NCBI RefSeq assembly: GCF_014529535.1
Contig: NW_023504022.1
Location: forward strand, 4,212,986 to 4,276,985
DNA length: 64,000 nucleotides
Direction: 5' to 3'
From: Bradysia coprophila
Lineage: Eukaryota; Arthropoda; Insecta; Diptera; Sciaridae
Position 1 is the stretch's first letter. The number at the start of each line of letters is the position of its first letter. The notes under the pieces were generated by a model, which saw only the letters and a list, made by a program, of their open reading frames with translations, ran no database searches and was not told the origin of the DNA. Made by a program: the position numbers and the translations under genes. This document shows positions 1-19,865 of the stretch, in pieces.

Positions 1-1835
1 AGAACTATCACTTTCTTTTCGACATTTTCTGAGACCATCTGAGAACTCTCATTTCCATTTTCCATCTGTGAGATATTTCATTGTCTTTAGGCTGTAGTTT
101 CTTCCCGCATTCACAGATGGCACAGTTTTTTATTTTTTCTTATAATTCGCTGAAATGATAGAAATTTTAGTGATATTTGATTTTTTTTTTACCTTTTTTT
201 ATTTCGTAATGTATTTTCCGGTCACCACTCCAAGTACTAACCGCGCCGAATGATGCTTAACTTTAGGATTGGACTGCCAGCCACTTTACGCGTGTTGCTA
301 AATTGGATATATCTTCGTATAAGTCTTATTTCGAACCGTTGTTACAAAAACTTTGAGGCCGACTGAGTGGTCTTCCTTGGATTATTTTTCGTTGGACTTT
401 GGGAGACTGACCGAGAAGTCTCGTTTTGAATATTTTACGAGAATGTAAGAGAGCGACCGAGTGGTCTTTCCTGGATTATTTTTCATTGGACTTTATGAGA
501 CCGGCCGAGTAGTTTCGTTTTTGAACATTTTACGAGAATGTAAGAGACCGAACGAGTAGTCTTTTCGGATTATTTTTCATTGGACTTTATGAGACTGGCG
601 GAGTAGTCTCGTTTTTGAATATTTTATGAGAATGTAATCGAACGACCGAATGGTCTCTCTTGGATTTTTTTTTCGTTGGACTTTATGAGACTGACCGAGT
701 GGTCTCATTTCAAGAACATATTTTTTCGAAATGCAGAGACCAACTGAGTGGTCTCATTTTAAGAACATATTTTTTTTAAATGCAGATGCCAACTGTTTCA
801 ATTTTTGACATACTTTGACTCTGATCCACTGTAAAGACCTTTGAGAGTTCTCTTTAGAACTAAACTTTTATTTTACCTAATTATTTAAATTATTTATGAG
901 ACTAATGATACAGTAATGATGTGAGTAATAAAGTTTTTTAGAAAATAGTTACGAAACTAATACCAGCTGATCAAAATAAATACGCCGTCGAAATGGCTAC
1001 TTGTTCACAGAACTCGATGCAAACACAGCAGCAAAACTTGATAGAAACAAAATTGCGTTTATAATTAAAAGTTAAGTTCAAACGAGAACTCTCATAGGTC
1101 TCTGCAGTCGGTCAGAGTCAAATATTGAAAAAAAGACCGCTCAGTTGTTTTCTATTTCAAAAAAATGAGACTGCTGGTTTGGTCTCTGTATTTCAAAAAA
1201 AATATTTTCTTGAAGTGAGACCACTCGGTCAGTCTCCCAAAGTCCAACGAAAAATAATCTAAGAAAGACCACTCGGTCGGTCTCTTACATTCTCGTAAAA
1301 TATTCAAAACGAGACCACTCGGTCAGTCTCCCAAAGTCCAACGAAAAATAATCCAGGAAAGACCACTCGGTCGGTCTCTTTCATTCTCGTAAAATATTCA
1401 AAACGAGACTCCTCGGTCAGTCTCCTCAAGTCCAACGAAAATAATCCAGGAAAGACCACTCGTTTGGTCTCTTACATTCGCGTAAAATCTTCAAAAACGA
1501 GACTTCTCGGTCAGTCTCCCAAATTCCAACGAAAAATAATCCAGGAAAGACCACTCGGTCGGTCTCTTACATTCTCGTAAAATATTCAAAACGAGACTTC
1601 TCGGTCAGTCTCCATAAGTCCTACGAAATATAATCCAAGGAAGACCACTCGGTCGGTCTCAAAAATCTCATAAAATATTGAAAAAGAGACCACTCGGTCA
1701 GTCTCGTTCAGCCAAAGTTCAACAATCATCAAAGAAATAAAATATTGAGAATGAAATGAGACTGAAAACGTAATGAGACTGAAATGAGACCGTTGATCAT
1801 GCTCATTTTACAGTCTCACTGAGACCTTAATTTTC
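1..1835. repeat. Fold-back repeat of ~94-bp tandem units in two inverted arms
   Basis: Tandem units carrying GACCACTCGGTCGGTCTC recur at about 1267, 1361, 1454, 1549 and 1643, so the period is about 94 bp. The reverse complement (GACCGAGTGGTC) recurs at roughly the same period between about 350 and 780. The two arms (about 350-800 and 1086-1835) face each other across a spacer of about 285 bp that shows no coding. The window edge probably cuts the left side, because a related GAGACC/GAGAACTCTC sequence already appears at 30-50. The structure resembles fold-back transposons, whose long arms consist of internal repeats. No transposase is visible. Confidence 0.8.
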
Positions 1836-3586
1836 ACCCGGGCAATAAGTTGAAGAAATCTCTTTCACTAATTCGTCGTAAAACGGTTGAGCAACTGATG
1901 CATTTTCAATTTTGCGTCAGTTGGAATCAAGATGTCATGCTAAAAAGTTCGCTCGGAACTATCTATGAGTGACTTTTTATGTGTAAAATGTGCTAAATAG
2001 TGTTTCAGTTTTCAGTCACTATGTGAAAATGAAATTTGAAGAATGTTTGTGCTGAAAATTGTTAATACTTTGTGAATTGTCGTATTTTTCTAACTTATTG
2101 CCAATTCGTAAATCAACATTTTATTGATCAATTTCACTAGTTTTGTTTGTTGCTGTTGTCGAAGTTAGGTTTCTTATGTCTTGTTAGGTCTCTTGATAGG
2201 AGTTAGGGTCGACAACAGTATCTTACAATAAAAGTGAAATTGATGGATAAAACTTTGTTGAATTGGCATTAAGACAATACGGTGCTAATTATCAAAGATG
2301 TAGAAAAACGAGTGGAAAAACGTGTGACTGACTGAATTGTTGACTAAAATCGAACCGTGAATAAAATAAGAACAGTTCACCGTGCCTCTTACTTTAGTTA
2401 CGCACCAAATGATGAATGATAATAAATAATTTAAAAGAAAAAAAATCAGTTGAATTGCTGTGCATAAAAACATCTTTATGAATATTGCACATATAATTTT
2501 CCAGATAAAACGTGTTCTTGAATGTGTAGCTATAAGCTGAAAATAATGATAAACGAAAAAGTTGTGAAACGGTAGTACAACTAATAAGTAAGACGGTATC
2601 GAATTTTCAAATGTGATTTATAAGTCCTACGTCGGTTATACAACCGTTTCATAACTTTAACCAATTCGTTGTATAACCGTCTTACAACCAATTCGTTACT
2701 AGAATCTTACAACTTTCGCAACTGGGCAAAAACCGTTGTACAACCGTTATTGCAACGTTGTAGCAACGTTGCGACAACCAATTAGTTATTTTGGGTTATC
2801 TTCAAATAATTTATAACCGCGGTGTAATAACAGTTGTACAACCGAATTTTAACCGTTGAATGCTACTTGGGATATTATCTGTAGTCTTTACTTCTCTTAT
2901 TTTCGAAAAAAAAATCTTTAACAAACGAACCGCGTATGTGAGAAATTCTGACTTTTTGCGCTTACCCACAGTTTCTAATTCACAGTCTCGCTAGCATTCA
3001 GAGAATTGAGAATTTGCCTTGGGTGAATACTTCATATTGAGTTGTAATGAAGAAATGAAGTCGAAGGGCCCCAGAAACCTGAGCCTATAGTTTTCATCAG
3101 AGCTGGATACTAGCACAAATGTTCAAATTATACTCGAGTGGTGGTGCTGTCGATCAAAGGAAAAAGGAAACCAGAAAAAATATATGGGAAGCCAGACATG
3201 CTGAAAGAATGACAGTGCCATCTTGACAACTCTAATCTCTCGAGTGTAACTCTATGGTTCTGCTGTTTTGATTTCACCATATTTGGCACAGTAGGGACTA
3301 TCATCAACGATATTCAATGTAAAGAAATATTTGTTCAATGGGTCGTGATCGGTGAGGATGTGTGCTAGTCGCTTGATGTTTCTTTTGCTCTGGTGAGAGA
3401 AAAAACTTCACGTGACCAAAGTTAATTGATAGAAAATTCTTGTGTCGCATTGCTCAGATGAGCAGGAGCTGTTGAAGTTCAGGAAAGTCAAAATGGATCT
3501 CAGACTCACTAATTTTCCTCCCACTTAAATTGTCTTTTTTTACCGTTTCTTAAACTCAGTTAATCAAAAAAAACATAGCTAACGCC
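1836..3586. other. Intergenic stretch, no gene seen
   Basis: No ORF with protein-like composition or splice context was found. The only structure is a patch at about 2590-2870 in which AACCGTT/AACGGTT and ACCAATTCGTT recur many times in both orientations. Confidence 0.6.
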
Positions 3587-4794
3587 GACCCGTACGAAAC
3601 ACCTATTCGTATCAAAAGCCTTTAATGTGAAACTCTTCATTTCTCTTACTTCATTTTCTTCTCTGCTCAAAAACTATTCTCCCTTTAAAATCACTTACAT
3701 TATCCACTCTTTGCCTTGTTATCATATACAACTAAATTGCCGGAGGCAATATAGACAGCCCCGTACGAAGACAAATTTCATAAATTCCTATTTAAACAGC
3801 TATGTACCGCTATATTTACCTATATTTCACTGTAAATAAACATTTCACAGAGGAATATGCTATTATATAGCTCTATATGCCTGTATATAGCTCAATATAG
3901 CTGTATATAGGTATATATAGATGTCCATATATGGAATCCCTGAAACCCCACACACATAACAAATTATTTCCATGTTAACAGAAACTCTCTAAGTACCATT
4001 TTTCCCAAGATATATCACTTTTAATAAAATCCAATATGGCCGCCGGCAGCCATTTTGTTAGGCGACCGGAAATAGTATCGACGCTTTACATTCGTTAATA
4101 CCTTTCAAACAAAAAAAAAATCATGAAATTCGGTCAAAATTTACTCGAGATATTGTCAAAATACACCACGTTCACTGTACTTCCGAGCTCACTTCAAGAG
4201 ACCTAGCTCACGCTCCAGAGAACATAATTTCATAAACTTTTTTTTCCCTGATTGGTACGGTCAATACCTATCTAATAAAGCTAAAACAAACAAAATATGT
4301 TCAAATGTGGCCGACCTACAAGCAAAAACTGCTTGCCGCCCTGTGCCTGTTCCACACCAAGGGGTCTAACTCACGAGTCGGTCATCCGATTTCCATAAAC
4401 TTTTTTTTTGTCGATCGGTATTGTAAATACCTTTTATTTGACGTATCACTTACAAGTTTAACGTTTAAATGTCCGGAGATATCTTTGAAAAACCGTAAAG
4501 CACTTATTGGGCCACAGCTCGGGAGGGGTCGATCCAAAATCACTCATCTTCGAACTTAGCCTGTCTTTTGACATTACCAAACGGGAAAAAAAAGAATTTT
4601 CAAAATCGGATGCGTTTTACTCAAGTTATCGTGCAGACAGACAGACGGACAGACGGACAGACGGACATTTTTTTTTTTCGCGGATTTGGCATCTCTAGAC
4701 AACCACAATAGGTTTCCCCTTACTCAGGGAGTCCAATTCGACGTGTTACAAACGTATGCGTAAACCTATAAGACCCCAGTACTTCGTACGGGTC
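3587..4794. mobile_element. Non-autonomous element with 12-bp terminal inverted repeats
   Basis: The ends GACCCGTACGAA (3587-3598) and TTCGTACGGGTC (4783-4794) are perfect inverted repeats. The interior is non-coding. It has a TATATAG-rich patch (about 3860-3930) and a CAGACGGA microsatellite (about 4632-4665) followed by a T run. A clean target-site duplication is not visible, though AAAAACAT lies near both ends. The family is not recognised. Confidence 0.55.
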
Positions 4795-5485
4795 TAAAAA
4801 CATTTCAACAAAGGCAAGCGTAATGCTATGAAATCATTTAATCTATTACTTCCTTTCTTCAAAGTGCTGGAACTGTTTTTGGTGATGATTGTCATCGCCG
4901 TGATGATGTGGTGATTTTTTTTTAATGTAAAATCATGAGACGTGGTGTGTTCCCGCGTATCTAATAAAATGGCGGTCTACGTGACCTACCCAAAGTTTAC
5001 AGCATTGACAAATAGTCCCTGAGCTTGTGTCTGATCAATACCCTCTCTAGCAAACAAACTTCGTTTTGACGCTGTCAAAATATCACCTTATTCCTTTGTT
5101 TGTGGAATCATGCACTGTTGTCTAATTTTTTACCATGGTGCACCTTATGTAGTTATGTTGCTAGAGAAGATATTGGTCTGATACAAAATCTGTTACTTCA
5201 TTAAATTTGTTTTAACATTTATTTCACTTTTTATGACCATGTAAACTGGAGGTTGTTATATCAAATGAATAACCATATTCTGAAACGAGTGCTTGTTTTG
5301 CGCGTAATTTTAATAAATTTTTATGTTCATCCACGCCATCTACATTTTCAACATCGCGTACTCTTTCTTATTTGACATTACTGATAAGTCATGATAGCCG
5401 CCTGACGTTTATAGTTTCACGATTTCGTTCCGCAACTTATCATCTTGTAATCACCCGAAAATATTTTCTCCCAAGCTCAATTAAA
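4795..5485. other. Upstream region of the TIM13 gene
   Basis: No coding is seen. It holds two copies, on the minus strand, of the dispersed GAAGTAATAGATT-like motif (about 4838-4853 and 5188-5201). The 5' UTR and promoter of TIM13 must lie at the right end, but no TATA box or initiator can be assigned with confidence. Confidence 0.5.
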
Positions 5486-5888
5486 ATGGATATGCAGCTA
5501 GGTAATCTGTCATCCGGTCAAAAAGATGAACTCATGGATCAAGTCAAACAACAAATAGCTGTAGCCAATGTGCAGGAATTATTGACGGTAATTCACGATC
5601 ACCGCAAACCTAACCCAATAATTTTCAACAGCGAAATGAAAATTCAATTTCTTCACAGAAAATGACATCGAAATGCTTCAAGAAATGTGTTCAGAAACCC
5701 GGCTCGGTGTTAGATAATTCAGAGCAGGTACGTCCTACTACCATCGTTCGTCGATACATTTTTACTGATATGCCCGGTTAATATTCCAGAAATGCATTGC
5801 AATGTGCATGGATAGATTCATGGACTCCTGGAATTTGGTGTCTCGAACGTACGGTCAACGGCTGCAGAGGGAACGTAACGCATCGTAG
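5486..5888 (+). CDS. Tim13: Mitochondrial import inner membrane translocase subunit Tim13
   Basis: Three exons are joined in frame: 5486-5587, 5659-5727 and 5790-5888. Both introns (71 and 62 bp) have GT/AG ends and lie between codons. The product is 89 aa. It opens [20 protein letters not shown], a close match to the Tim13 N-terminus. Exon 2 carries the first CX3C (KCFKKCV) and exon 3 the second (KCIAMCMD), separated by about 14 residues, followed by [16 protein letters not shown]. The twin CX3C arrangement defines the small Tim chaperones. Tim13 pairs with Tim8 in the intermembrane space as a 3:3 hexamer and escorts hydrophobic precursors such as Tim23 to the inner membrane. The start is the first ATG in frame with the conserved segment. 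Length is normal for the family and nothing looks broken. A possible poly(A) signal lies 61 bp after the stop. Confidence 0.95.
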
Positions 5889-5948
5889 TGGGGTGCAGTG
5901 CACTGTTTGTTGTTCCCTTGAGATAATAATTGTAGAGCTAATTTGTTA

Positions 5949-5954
5949 AATAAA
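5949..5954 (+). terminator. Possible poly(A) signal of Tim13
   Basis: AATAAA lies 61 bp downstream of the Tim13 stop codon in an AT-rich context. Its position is typical for a short insect 3' UTR. There is no transcript evidence. Confidence 0.5.
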
Positions 5955-6599
5955 AGTGAATTCTCGTTCAAGAGCAAGTTCTTGAGACAGGATGACGACA
6001 CAGTTTTTATGTTGCGGCTTGTTGCCCACATTTGCAAGCAATGCTGGTAGTTGCCTTCAGTGGACGTATACACTTCGAAGGCACTGACAAACTAAAGAAA
6101 TGTAGTTAGGATCGAGCTTCCTCCGGGAATGAATTTTTTGGTAGGTAACAACGATTTCATGGAAAGTTCAGATTCCTCGTGAGTTTTGTTTTATTTATAG
6201 TCCTACGTTTTAAAGGTAAAAATCCTCGAGAGATTCCGAAATTTACAATTGCTCAAGGGCAACCGCTTCTCAAAAATTACGAATCCAGTTTCCAGTCAAC
6301 GTTATTGGATCTGAATCTTACATTGTGATTAAGTGATAAATTTACGGTTTTTTAACTTATTTAAAGACAAGGTATAACTCCACATGGGGGCTCAACCAGG
6401 ATAAGACCTTGGATAAACTAAACTCTTCAAAGATAGTATCGTTAATAGACGGCTTGAACGGTTTGAAACATGCCTAATTGTTACTTAGTTCCTGAATAAT
6501 TGCTGAATTGATAATTTGAATAATTGCATCAGATTTCCAAAAACTTCTTTTTTTTTAATTCGATGATATCACGGTGAGCTTGAAAAACGTTTGAATAAA
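5955..6599. other. Intergenic stretch, no gene seen
   Basis: Only short ORFs without protein-like composition. No repeat structure was noticed. Confidence 0.5.
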
Positions 6600-7965
6600 A
6601 AAGTTCTTGCATATATTCACTTTGGCTGTGCAAGATTGTTTGTGGGGTCGAGACAAAACTTTTTTTGTTCCGACACAAGGCAGTGTTAACTGTAAATTTA
6701 AAAAATAATTGTCCAAAACGAGTCATTTCCAGAAAATGGTGAAAAATACTGCTGCATATGAGCGTCTCTTTATTTTTAATCGATTGACAACATGATTCAC
6801 AGACAAAAATCCTGGATTAGATTTAAATCTTTTTCGGATTACATATAGGACCAAATTTATTTTTGGATTGAAATCTAATTTTTCCAAAGATTACTTGCAT
6901 TTAATCTTTCGAAAATAATCTGTCGATGGATTAGATCGAAATCTTCCAAGAGATTTCATTTTTTTTATTTTGAAATTAAAATTTTTTTTCCAAAATTTAT
7001 TTGAATATTGGAGTCAGACTTATTTGTTTTATTTATTCTGAAATTGGAAATTTTATTTGTTTAATTGAAATTAAATGTTTTTTTTTTTACTTACTATGAT
7101 CAGGATTTGAACTCGTTCACCTCGGTATCTCCGTATCTCCAGTCCTGTACTTTACCACTGAGCTATTGGGTTCTTAATCTTAGCAAGATTATTTTCGAAC
7201 CGTTGTTGTGGAGATTTTACTCTTTCAAAGATTAAAAAATAATCTTCTGAACGAAACCTTTGTACCAACTGAGGTAACCATCATAGTAAACGAGTTCAAA
7301 TCCTAATCGAAGGCAACATTTTTTTTTCATTTTTCCAATTATTTAATTAACTATTATCATAAATCTGTATGAGCAACGATAAGGAAGTTGAGCCTGGCAA
7401 AACTATTGAAAAGTAACATAAGCGTATAGAAAATATTATTGCTACTATCAATTTTAGCCATTTTAACCCGAAACGCAATCTATCGAAAGATTTAAGTTTT
7501 GTAATCTTTGAAAAAAGATTGAAACGAAATCTTTCAAAATATTTAAAATATTCGTAATCTTTCCGTAGATTAAACATTTAATCCGAATTTTTTCTGTGTT
7601 CTAGGTAAAACTTCGTTCTACAGTGTCCCTCTAAAGTCTTTGATTTTATTTACACCAACAACTTAGTCCTATCTTTTGACACAATTCGGTAGTTTGTGTC
7701 AGCTTTATGCATAAAACAACGCGTTGATAAAACCAAAGATTTTAGGGACATATAGAACGATTTTTTACCTAACTCATGTTGTCCATCGATTAAAAATAAA
7801 GAGACGATGCAACAATATTTTTCACAATTTTCTAGAAAATTAAAAAATTGTATGGAGATGACTCCTTTTGGACAATTATTTTTAAAATTTACCGTTATTG
7901 CCTTGTGTTGGAACAAAAAAGTTTTGTGTCGACCCCACAAACACTTTTGCACAGCCAAGCTCACG
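6600..7965. mobile_element. Nested palindromic elements
   Basis: Outer arms at about 6600-6792 and 7773-7965 are imperfect reverse complements. They share for example ATCGATTAAAAATAAAGAGA, TTTTTCACAATTTTC-like and GACCCCACAAAC sequence. A second element with ends CACAGACAAAAATCC (6798) and GAATTTTTTCTGTG (ending 7598) lies inside. Its interior repeats TAATCTTT/AAAGATTA motifs many times. The small ORFs at 6529-6726 (-) and 7807-8025 (+) encode similar peptides only because the arms are copies of each other. Confidence 0.65.
7105..7175 (-). repeat. tRNA-like sequence, probably a SINE relic
   Basis: On the minus strand the sequence contains TAGCTCAGTGGT, a good pol III A box, and about 45 bp later GAGTTCAAATCC, a good B box. 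The acceptor, D and T stems do not pair well, so a functional tRNA is unlikely. It is better read as a decayed tRNA-derived SINE head inside the palindrome at 6798-7598. A partial mirror image of its B-box end (AACGAGTTCAAATCC) occurs at about 7289-7303. Confidence 0.5.
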
Positions 7966-8618
7966 GTGACGAGGAATGAAATTCCCGATGCTAGGTTGGA
8001 AGAGATGAAAGTAAATATGAAATAAACGCTGAATTCACTACGATATATTTGAATATGTTTTATGTAAACATGAAAAAACTATATATAGAAAACGTTCGTA
8101 ACGCTTGCCACCACGATAACTCGAGTCTTTCAAAATAGTTATTGACGTGTCTCTGGTGGATGGTATATTTTTCGCTGGTTGTAGCCCGAACGAAATGAGG
8201 CGACAAGCGAAGGTGCCTAAAGTAAAAACATTCCGAAATTTATGCCCAAGGCATGAAAATTTTTTTTAATTGAAGAAGAATGAAAATTGTGAGGTCAGAT
8301 CCGTAGGTAATATCAGAGTAGTGAGATATAGGAGTAATTCTCCATAGAATATTTTTGCCTTGTTACCACAATAACTTGAGTAAACCTTCAATGATTTTCA
8401 TTTTTTTTTCAATCGACGAAGAATACGTTTTCTGGGGTTGACTTGGTACATGGATATATTGAAGTATTGAGATGGAAGTATTTTATTTAAAAAAAATCGA
8501 TGGAAGAAGTTTTTTTTTACATTTCTCGATAACATGCACTGCAGGATAAGCATTAGAGAGAGTAAAGTTAGAGGTCAGAGTGAAGCGAGGTGAATTAGTG
8601 AAAATACCCTATCGCTTC
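7966..8618. other. Intergenic stretch, no gene seen
   Basis: AT-rich with poly-T runs. Nothing recognisable. Confidence 0.5.
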
Positions 8619-10013
8619 AGCGCTCACGGTGTGGTTGAATGGAGCTTAATTAAACATGTCGTCGCAAATTTGATATTTTTGGATATTCTTAGTCTGCTTG
8701 TGACCCTGAACAACGTTCCACAAAAATTTTTGATTTTCATCCGTGCAGTCAGGAGCACCCAGAGTGCTCTGTGGGTGCGATAGAGCTGATTGGGGTTGCA
8801 ATCGATAGGGTATGGAATTTTAATAGTCATAGTACAAAAAAAAAATTCCCATGGATTCAAGGTGGACAGGTGGCGACTCATTGAAGTTGAAAAATGACGA
8901 TCTTTGAAAGGTTCTACAGGCGTAGATACTTGAGTCACAGAGGTGGTAATTAGTTGTACAAGTAGAGAGATATTAGCTCTACCAATATCAAAAAAATTAC
9001 TTTTCCAAATTTTCTACGTAGCAACTTTATAGTGGTTCAAAATTTTTCTCTCTTTTTTGGCCATATTTGTGAAACTCAGCAACACCTCAGTCACACTCTT
9101 GATAGTTTTTCGCAGCCAAAATGCATGGATTTGTTTTGCTGTTAGTCTCAGCTTTCCAACAACACCCCACTTGCTATATCTCTGATCAACAGTGCCATTC
9201 TATTGAGTGCCTAAGTGAGGTAAGTCCATCTACGACGAAATTTTAAGCATGACTTCAGAAAACGGTGGGGATGATTTGTTTGATTGCGATTTATAAAAAG
9301 AATTATTAAACTACATAAAAAAAGCAAAATATTACTGATATTTGGCCTCTATTACCGTTTTCTGAAGTCATGCTTAAAATTTCGTCGTAGATGGACTTAC
9401 CTCACTTAGGCACTCAATAGAACGGCACTGTTGACCAGAGATATAGCAAGTGGGGTGTTGTTGGAAAGCTGAGACTAGCAGCAACACAAATCCATGCAGT
9501 TTGGCTGCGAAAAACTATCAAGAGTGTGACTGAGGTGTTGTTGAGTTTCACAAATATGGCCAAAAAAGAGAGAAAAATTTTGAACCACTATAAAGTTGCT
9601 ACGTAGAAAATTTGGAAAAGTAATTTTTTGGATATTGGTAGAGCTAATATCTCTCTACTTGTACAACTAATTACCACCTCTGTGACTCAAGTATCCACGC
9701 CTGTAGAACCTTTCAAAGATCGTCATTTTTCAACTTCAATGAGTCGCCACCTGTCCACCTTGAATCCATGGGATTTTTTTTTTGTACTATGACTATTAAA
9801 ATTCCATACCCTATCAATTGCAACCCCAATCAGTTCTATTGCACCCACAGAGCACTCTAGGGAGCCTTGGTACGGGTGCTCCGGACTGCACGGATGAAAA
9901 TCAAAAATTTTTGTGGAACGTTCTTCAGGGTCACAAGCAGACTAAGAATATCCAAAAATATCAAATTTGCGACGACATGTTTAATTAAACTCCATTCAAC
10001 CACACCGTGCGCT
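8619..10013. repeat. Very long, nearly perfect inverted repeat (~650-bp arms)
   Basis: The left arm (8619-9266) and right arm (9354-10013) are reverse complements with only scattered substitutions and small indels. They are separated by an AT-rich spacer of about 87 bp. A transcript through the locus would fold into a ~650-bp hairpin. The arms contain a mini-exon with a perfect splice donor (separate entry). No terminal repeats typical of a transposon and no target-site duplication could be identified at the outer ends. It could be an inverted duplication of a gene fragment, a hairpin-RNA locus, or a long-TIR transposon. Confidence 0.9.
9121..9219 (+). CDS. Putative first exon of a small secreted peptide, mirrored at 9401-9499
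   Basis: An ATG in good context (CCAAAATG) opens 33 codons beginning MHGFVLLLVSAFQ. The hydrophobic start resembles a short signal peptide. The remainder holds three cysteines (TCYIS, QQCHS, IECLSE), and the frame ends exactly at a consensus donor GAG|GTAAGT. The other arm carries the same 99 bp on the minus strand (9401-9499) with the donor intact, but its ATG is changed to CTG, and one Asp becomes Gly and one His becomes Arg. No matching downstream exon was found, so the gene is a fragment or its remaining exons lie elsewhere. The protein family is not recognised. The exon could instead be a chance ORF; that a donor ends the frame on both arms is the main argument for it. Confidence 0.35.
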
Positions 10014-11132
10014 ATTTAGTGGACAAGAAAAGCGTGAACTTTTATATCTTTATTTTCCCCGTGTTTGAGTCATAAACATTAAGGATATTAATTTAGTGGA
10101 ATACATGTAAAGATAGTCGCTTCTCTGGTGTATGTGGGAGGAATAGATCGAATCGAACGAATAAAACTATCGGTTTGCGGTCCCTTCACGATCAAATAAA
10201 TATATTTTTATAAATTCAAAATTGGAAACGTTTCAGTTAAGGGATCTGACGAGTGGCGGATGTTTTTAAATTTCGTTGACAAGGCACAAAGGCTTTTCAA
10301 AAAGACAATCTGAGGATTTTTAATGATTTTATGAGGATTATCTACGATTTTGAGAGATTTGAGAGTTGCTGGATTTTCTTTTTAAGTTTTGAGGATTTTC
10401 TTAGAATTCCAAGGATTCCAAGGGTGTGGGGATGTGTGGGAATGAAGCCAAAATTAAGCCGATTGCTTTCCATCATTCTTACATCATTTCTTGAGAAAAT
10501 TTAGTGTAAGCTTTCGTTCTTGTTTAGAATAACAGCTAGTCTACGTACGAAATTCTCTCACAAAATCGTGAATCTCCTCTGCGCTGCGTTTTTGTTTTAC
10601 CTTTTAGACTAGATGTAGACTGCAACATTTTCCTTTTTTGTGCTGCCAAACGCTTCATTTTGTCGATAGTAATCAAATAAAAGTCTCTGACTCGAATTTG
10701 TTCCATTTTTTGTTTTCATTTTTCTTTAAATATTATATTTTCATAAATTTTTCTAATATTCAATCATCGAATATATACCGAGTTCAATCTTCTAAAAATC
10801 ATTCTGTAAATATAATTAAGTTTTGTGTTTTCCAGTTCCATAACCAAATCACAAAATCATTAAGCAGCACTTTGAAAAATCAATCAATTTTTCGTTTTGG
10901 TAAATTCAATAATTAATCAATCGTCAACAACTAATTTCATTCAAATTCAAATGTTTTCCGCCTTGCCATTTCTGTCCGTCGAATCCGAAACGGAAACGGA
11001 AAACAAATAAAATTGAAAAATCTAAACAAAACACCGGCTGGGGCACACACAATTAATTCAAATACAATTTTGCATTAGATGTGTCTCCTTAACAGAAAAC
11101 CGAAAAACAAAAACCTCGAATAAAAAACAAAA
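10014..11132. other. Intergenic stretch and 3' flank of the SRPK gene
   Basis: No gene seen. The right part should include the SRPK 3' UTR, since that gene is transcribed leftward and stops at 11133. Confidence 0.5.
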
Positions 11133-18599
<7,467 letters not shown>

Positions 18600-19865
18600 C
18601 TGGTAGAACAGGAGCCAGGTTTGACAATTTTATTCAATTTCTTTAACCCTTTGTCAACCACGCCACATGAAATTTCAAAGAAATTCTCATTCATGTTATA
18701 TCAAGTTGAAGCAAAAGAGTGTTGTTTTGGGGTGTTGTTTCTGTATTCGATGGATCGAAGACAATAAATGTAAGAGCGATGCTATTTTTGCAGTTTCATG
18801 TTGAATCAAACATGTCACAACCGCACTGAAACACTCCGAAGGAAAACAACTTTTCCACTTTGATAAATCTATAAAATGGCAAAAACCTTTGGCAAATGAG
18901 CGATGTGTGTGCAAAACGTCTACCGAATCGACGTCAATGTCCTCACAAAAATCACCAAACGAAAATTCAACTAGTAAAACTGCGAACTAAATAAACAGAT
19001 TCTGTATATCACACGGGGAAAATTCACTGCCACATTTCATCTTATCAATTAAAACATTCTACGATTAAGACTACTTGGTGCTGAAGAGCACTTATAACGC
19101 AATTTGATGAAAATTTGGTTCAAAAATTTTCCATTTGTTTTCCCGTCGTCAGTACATTCAGGTCAATAAAGAATGGATAAAATTCATGCAACAACAAAAT
19201 TTTTGATAAAAGAAAGGTGTGGGTAGAGTAGAGGGTTGGTATAATATCTTGAACACTCATACTGTTTTGTTCAAGTGGTTCCTGCGCATGATTTCACAGT
19301 GTGGTAGTAAAGAGAGAGAGAACAGCAAAGGCTTTCAAATATCCTAGAGAAATTTTCCGTGTTATCACACTTGGAATTTCGAGTATGTTCAATATGTTCA
19401 GCTGTATTTTATATTATAAATGTGTGCGGTGGTCGAAGATGTTGAGATGGAAGTGGTAGAAAGAAGAATTGATCTCTTGCTCCTACATTTTGAGCAGTAC
19501 GTTCGTTGCATTTTACTTCCACCGAAATAATCAAACGACATTCGTGAGACATGCGCGTTACAAAGTTCGGAAGTGGAACATAAATTCAATAATTTGGTGT
19601 CCACACAACTATGGATCGAAAATGTGAAAATGAGATAAATACACAGGGTTCTTCGAACATAAAATTTTGTTAGCAGAAGAAACGTTATTTTCCTGAATTT
19701 TTCTGCATTTTTCCAAATTTTTCAGACTTTTCCCACATTTTTACCAAATTTTTTTTTTCTGGAAGCTCGAGGAAAATGTCGGATAATCCAACAGAATTCG
19801 GAAATGTTAAACAGAAATTCATAATCATTTTTGTCGTAGATAACAATTAAAATAACTAGCAACAG

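Noticed and set aside
1260..1730. Regularly spaced repeats considered as a CRISPR array
   Set aside because: The whole ~94-bp unit repeats, spacers are not unique, the locus is eukaryotic and the array is inverted on the other side.
6529..6726. Similar small peptides at 6529-6726 (-) and 7650-8025
   Set aside because: The similarity comes from the inverted arms of a palindromic element, not from related genes.
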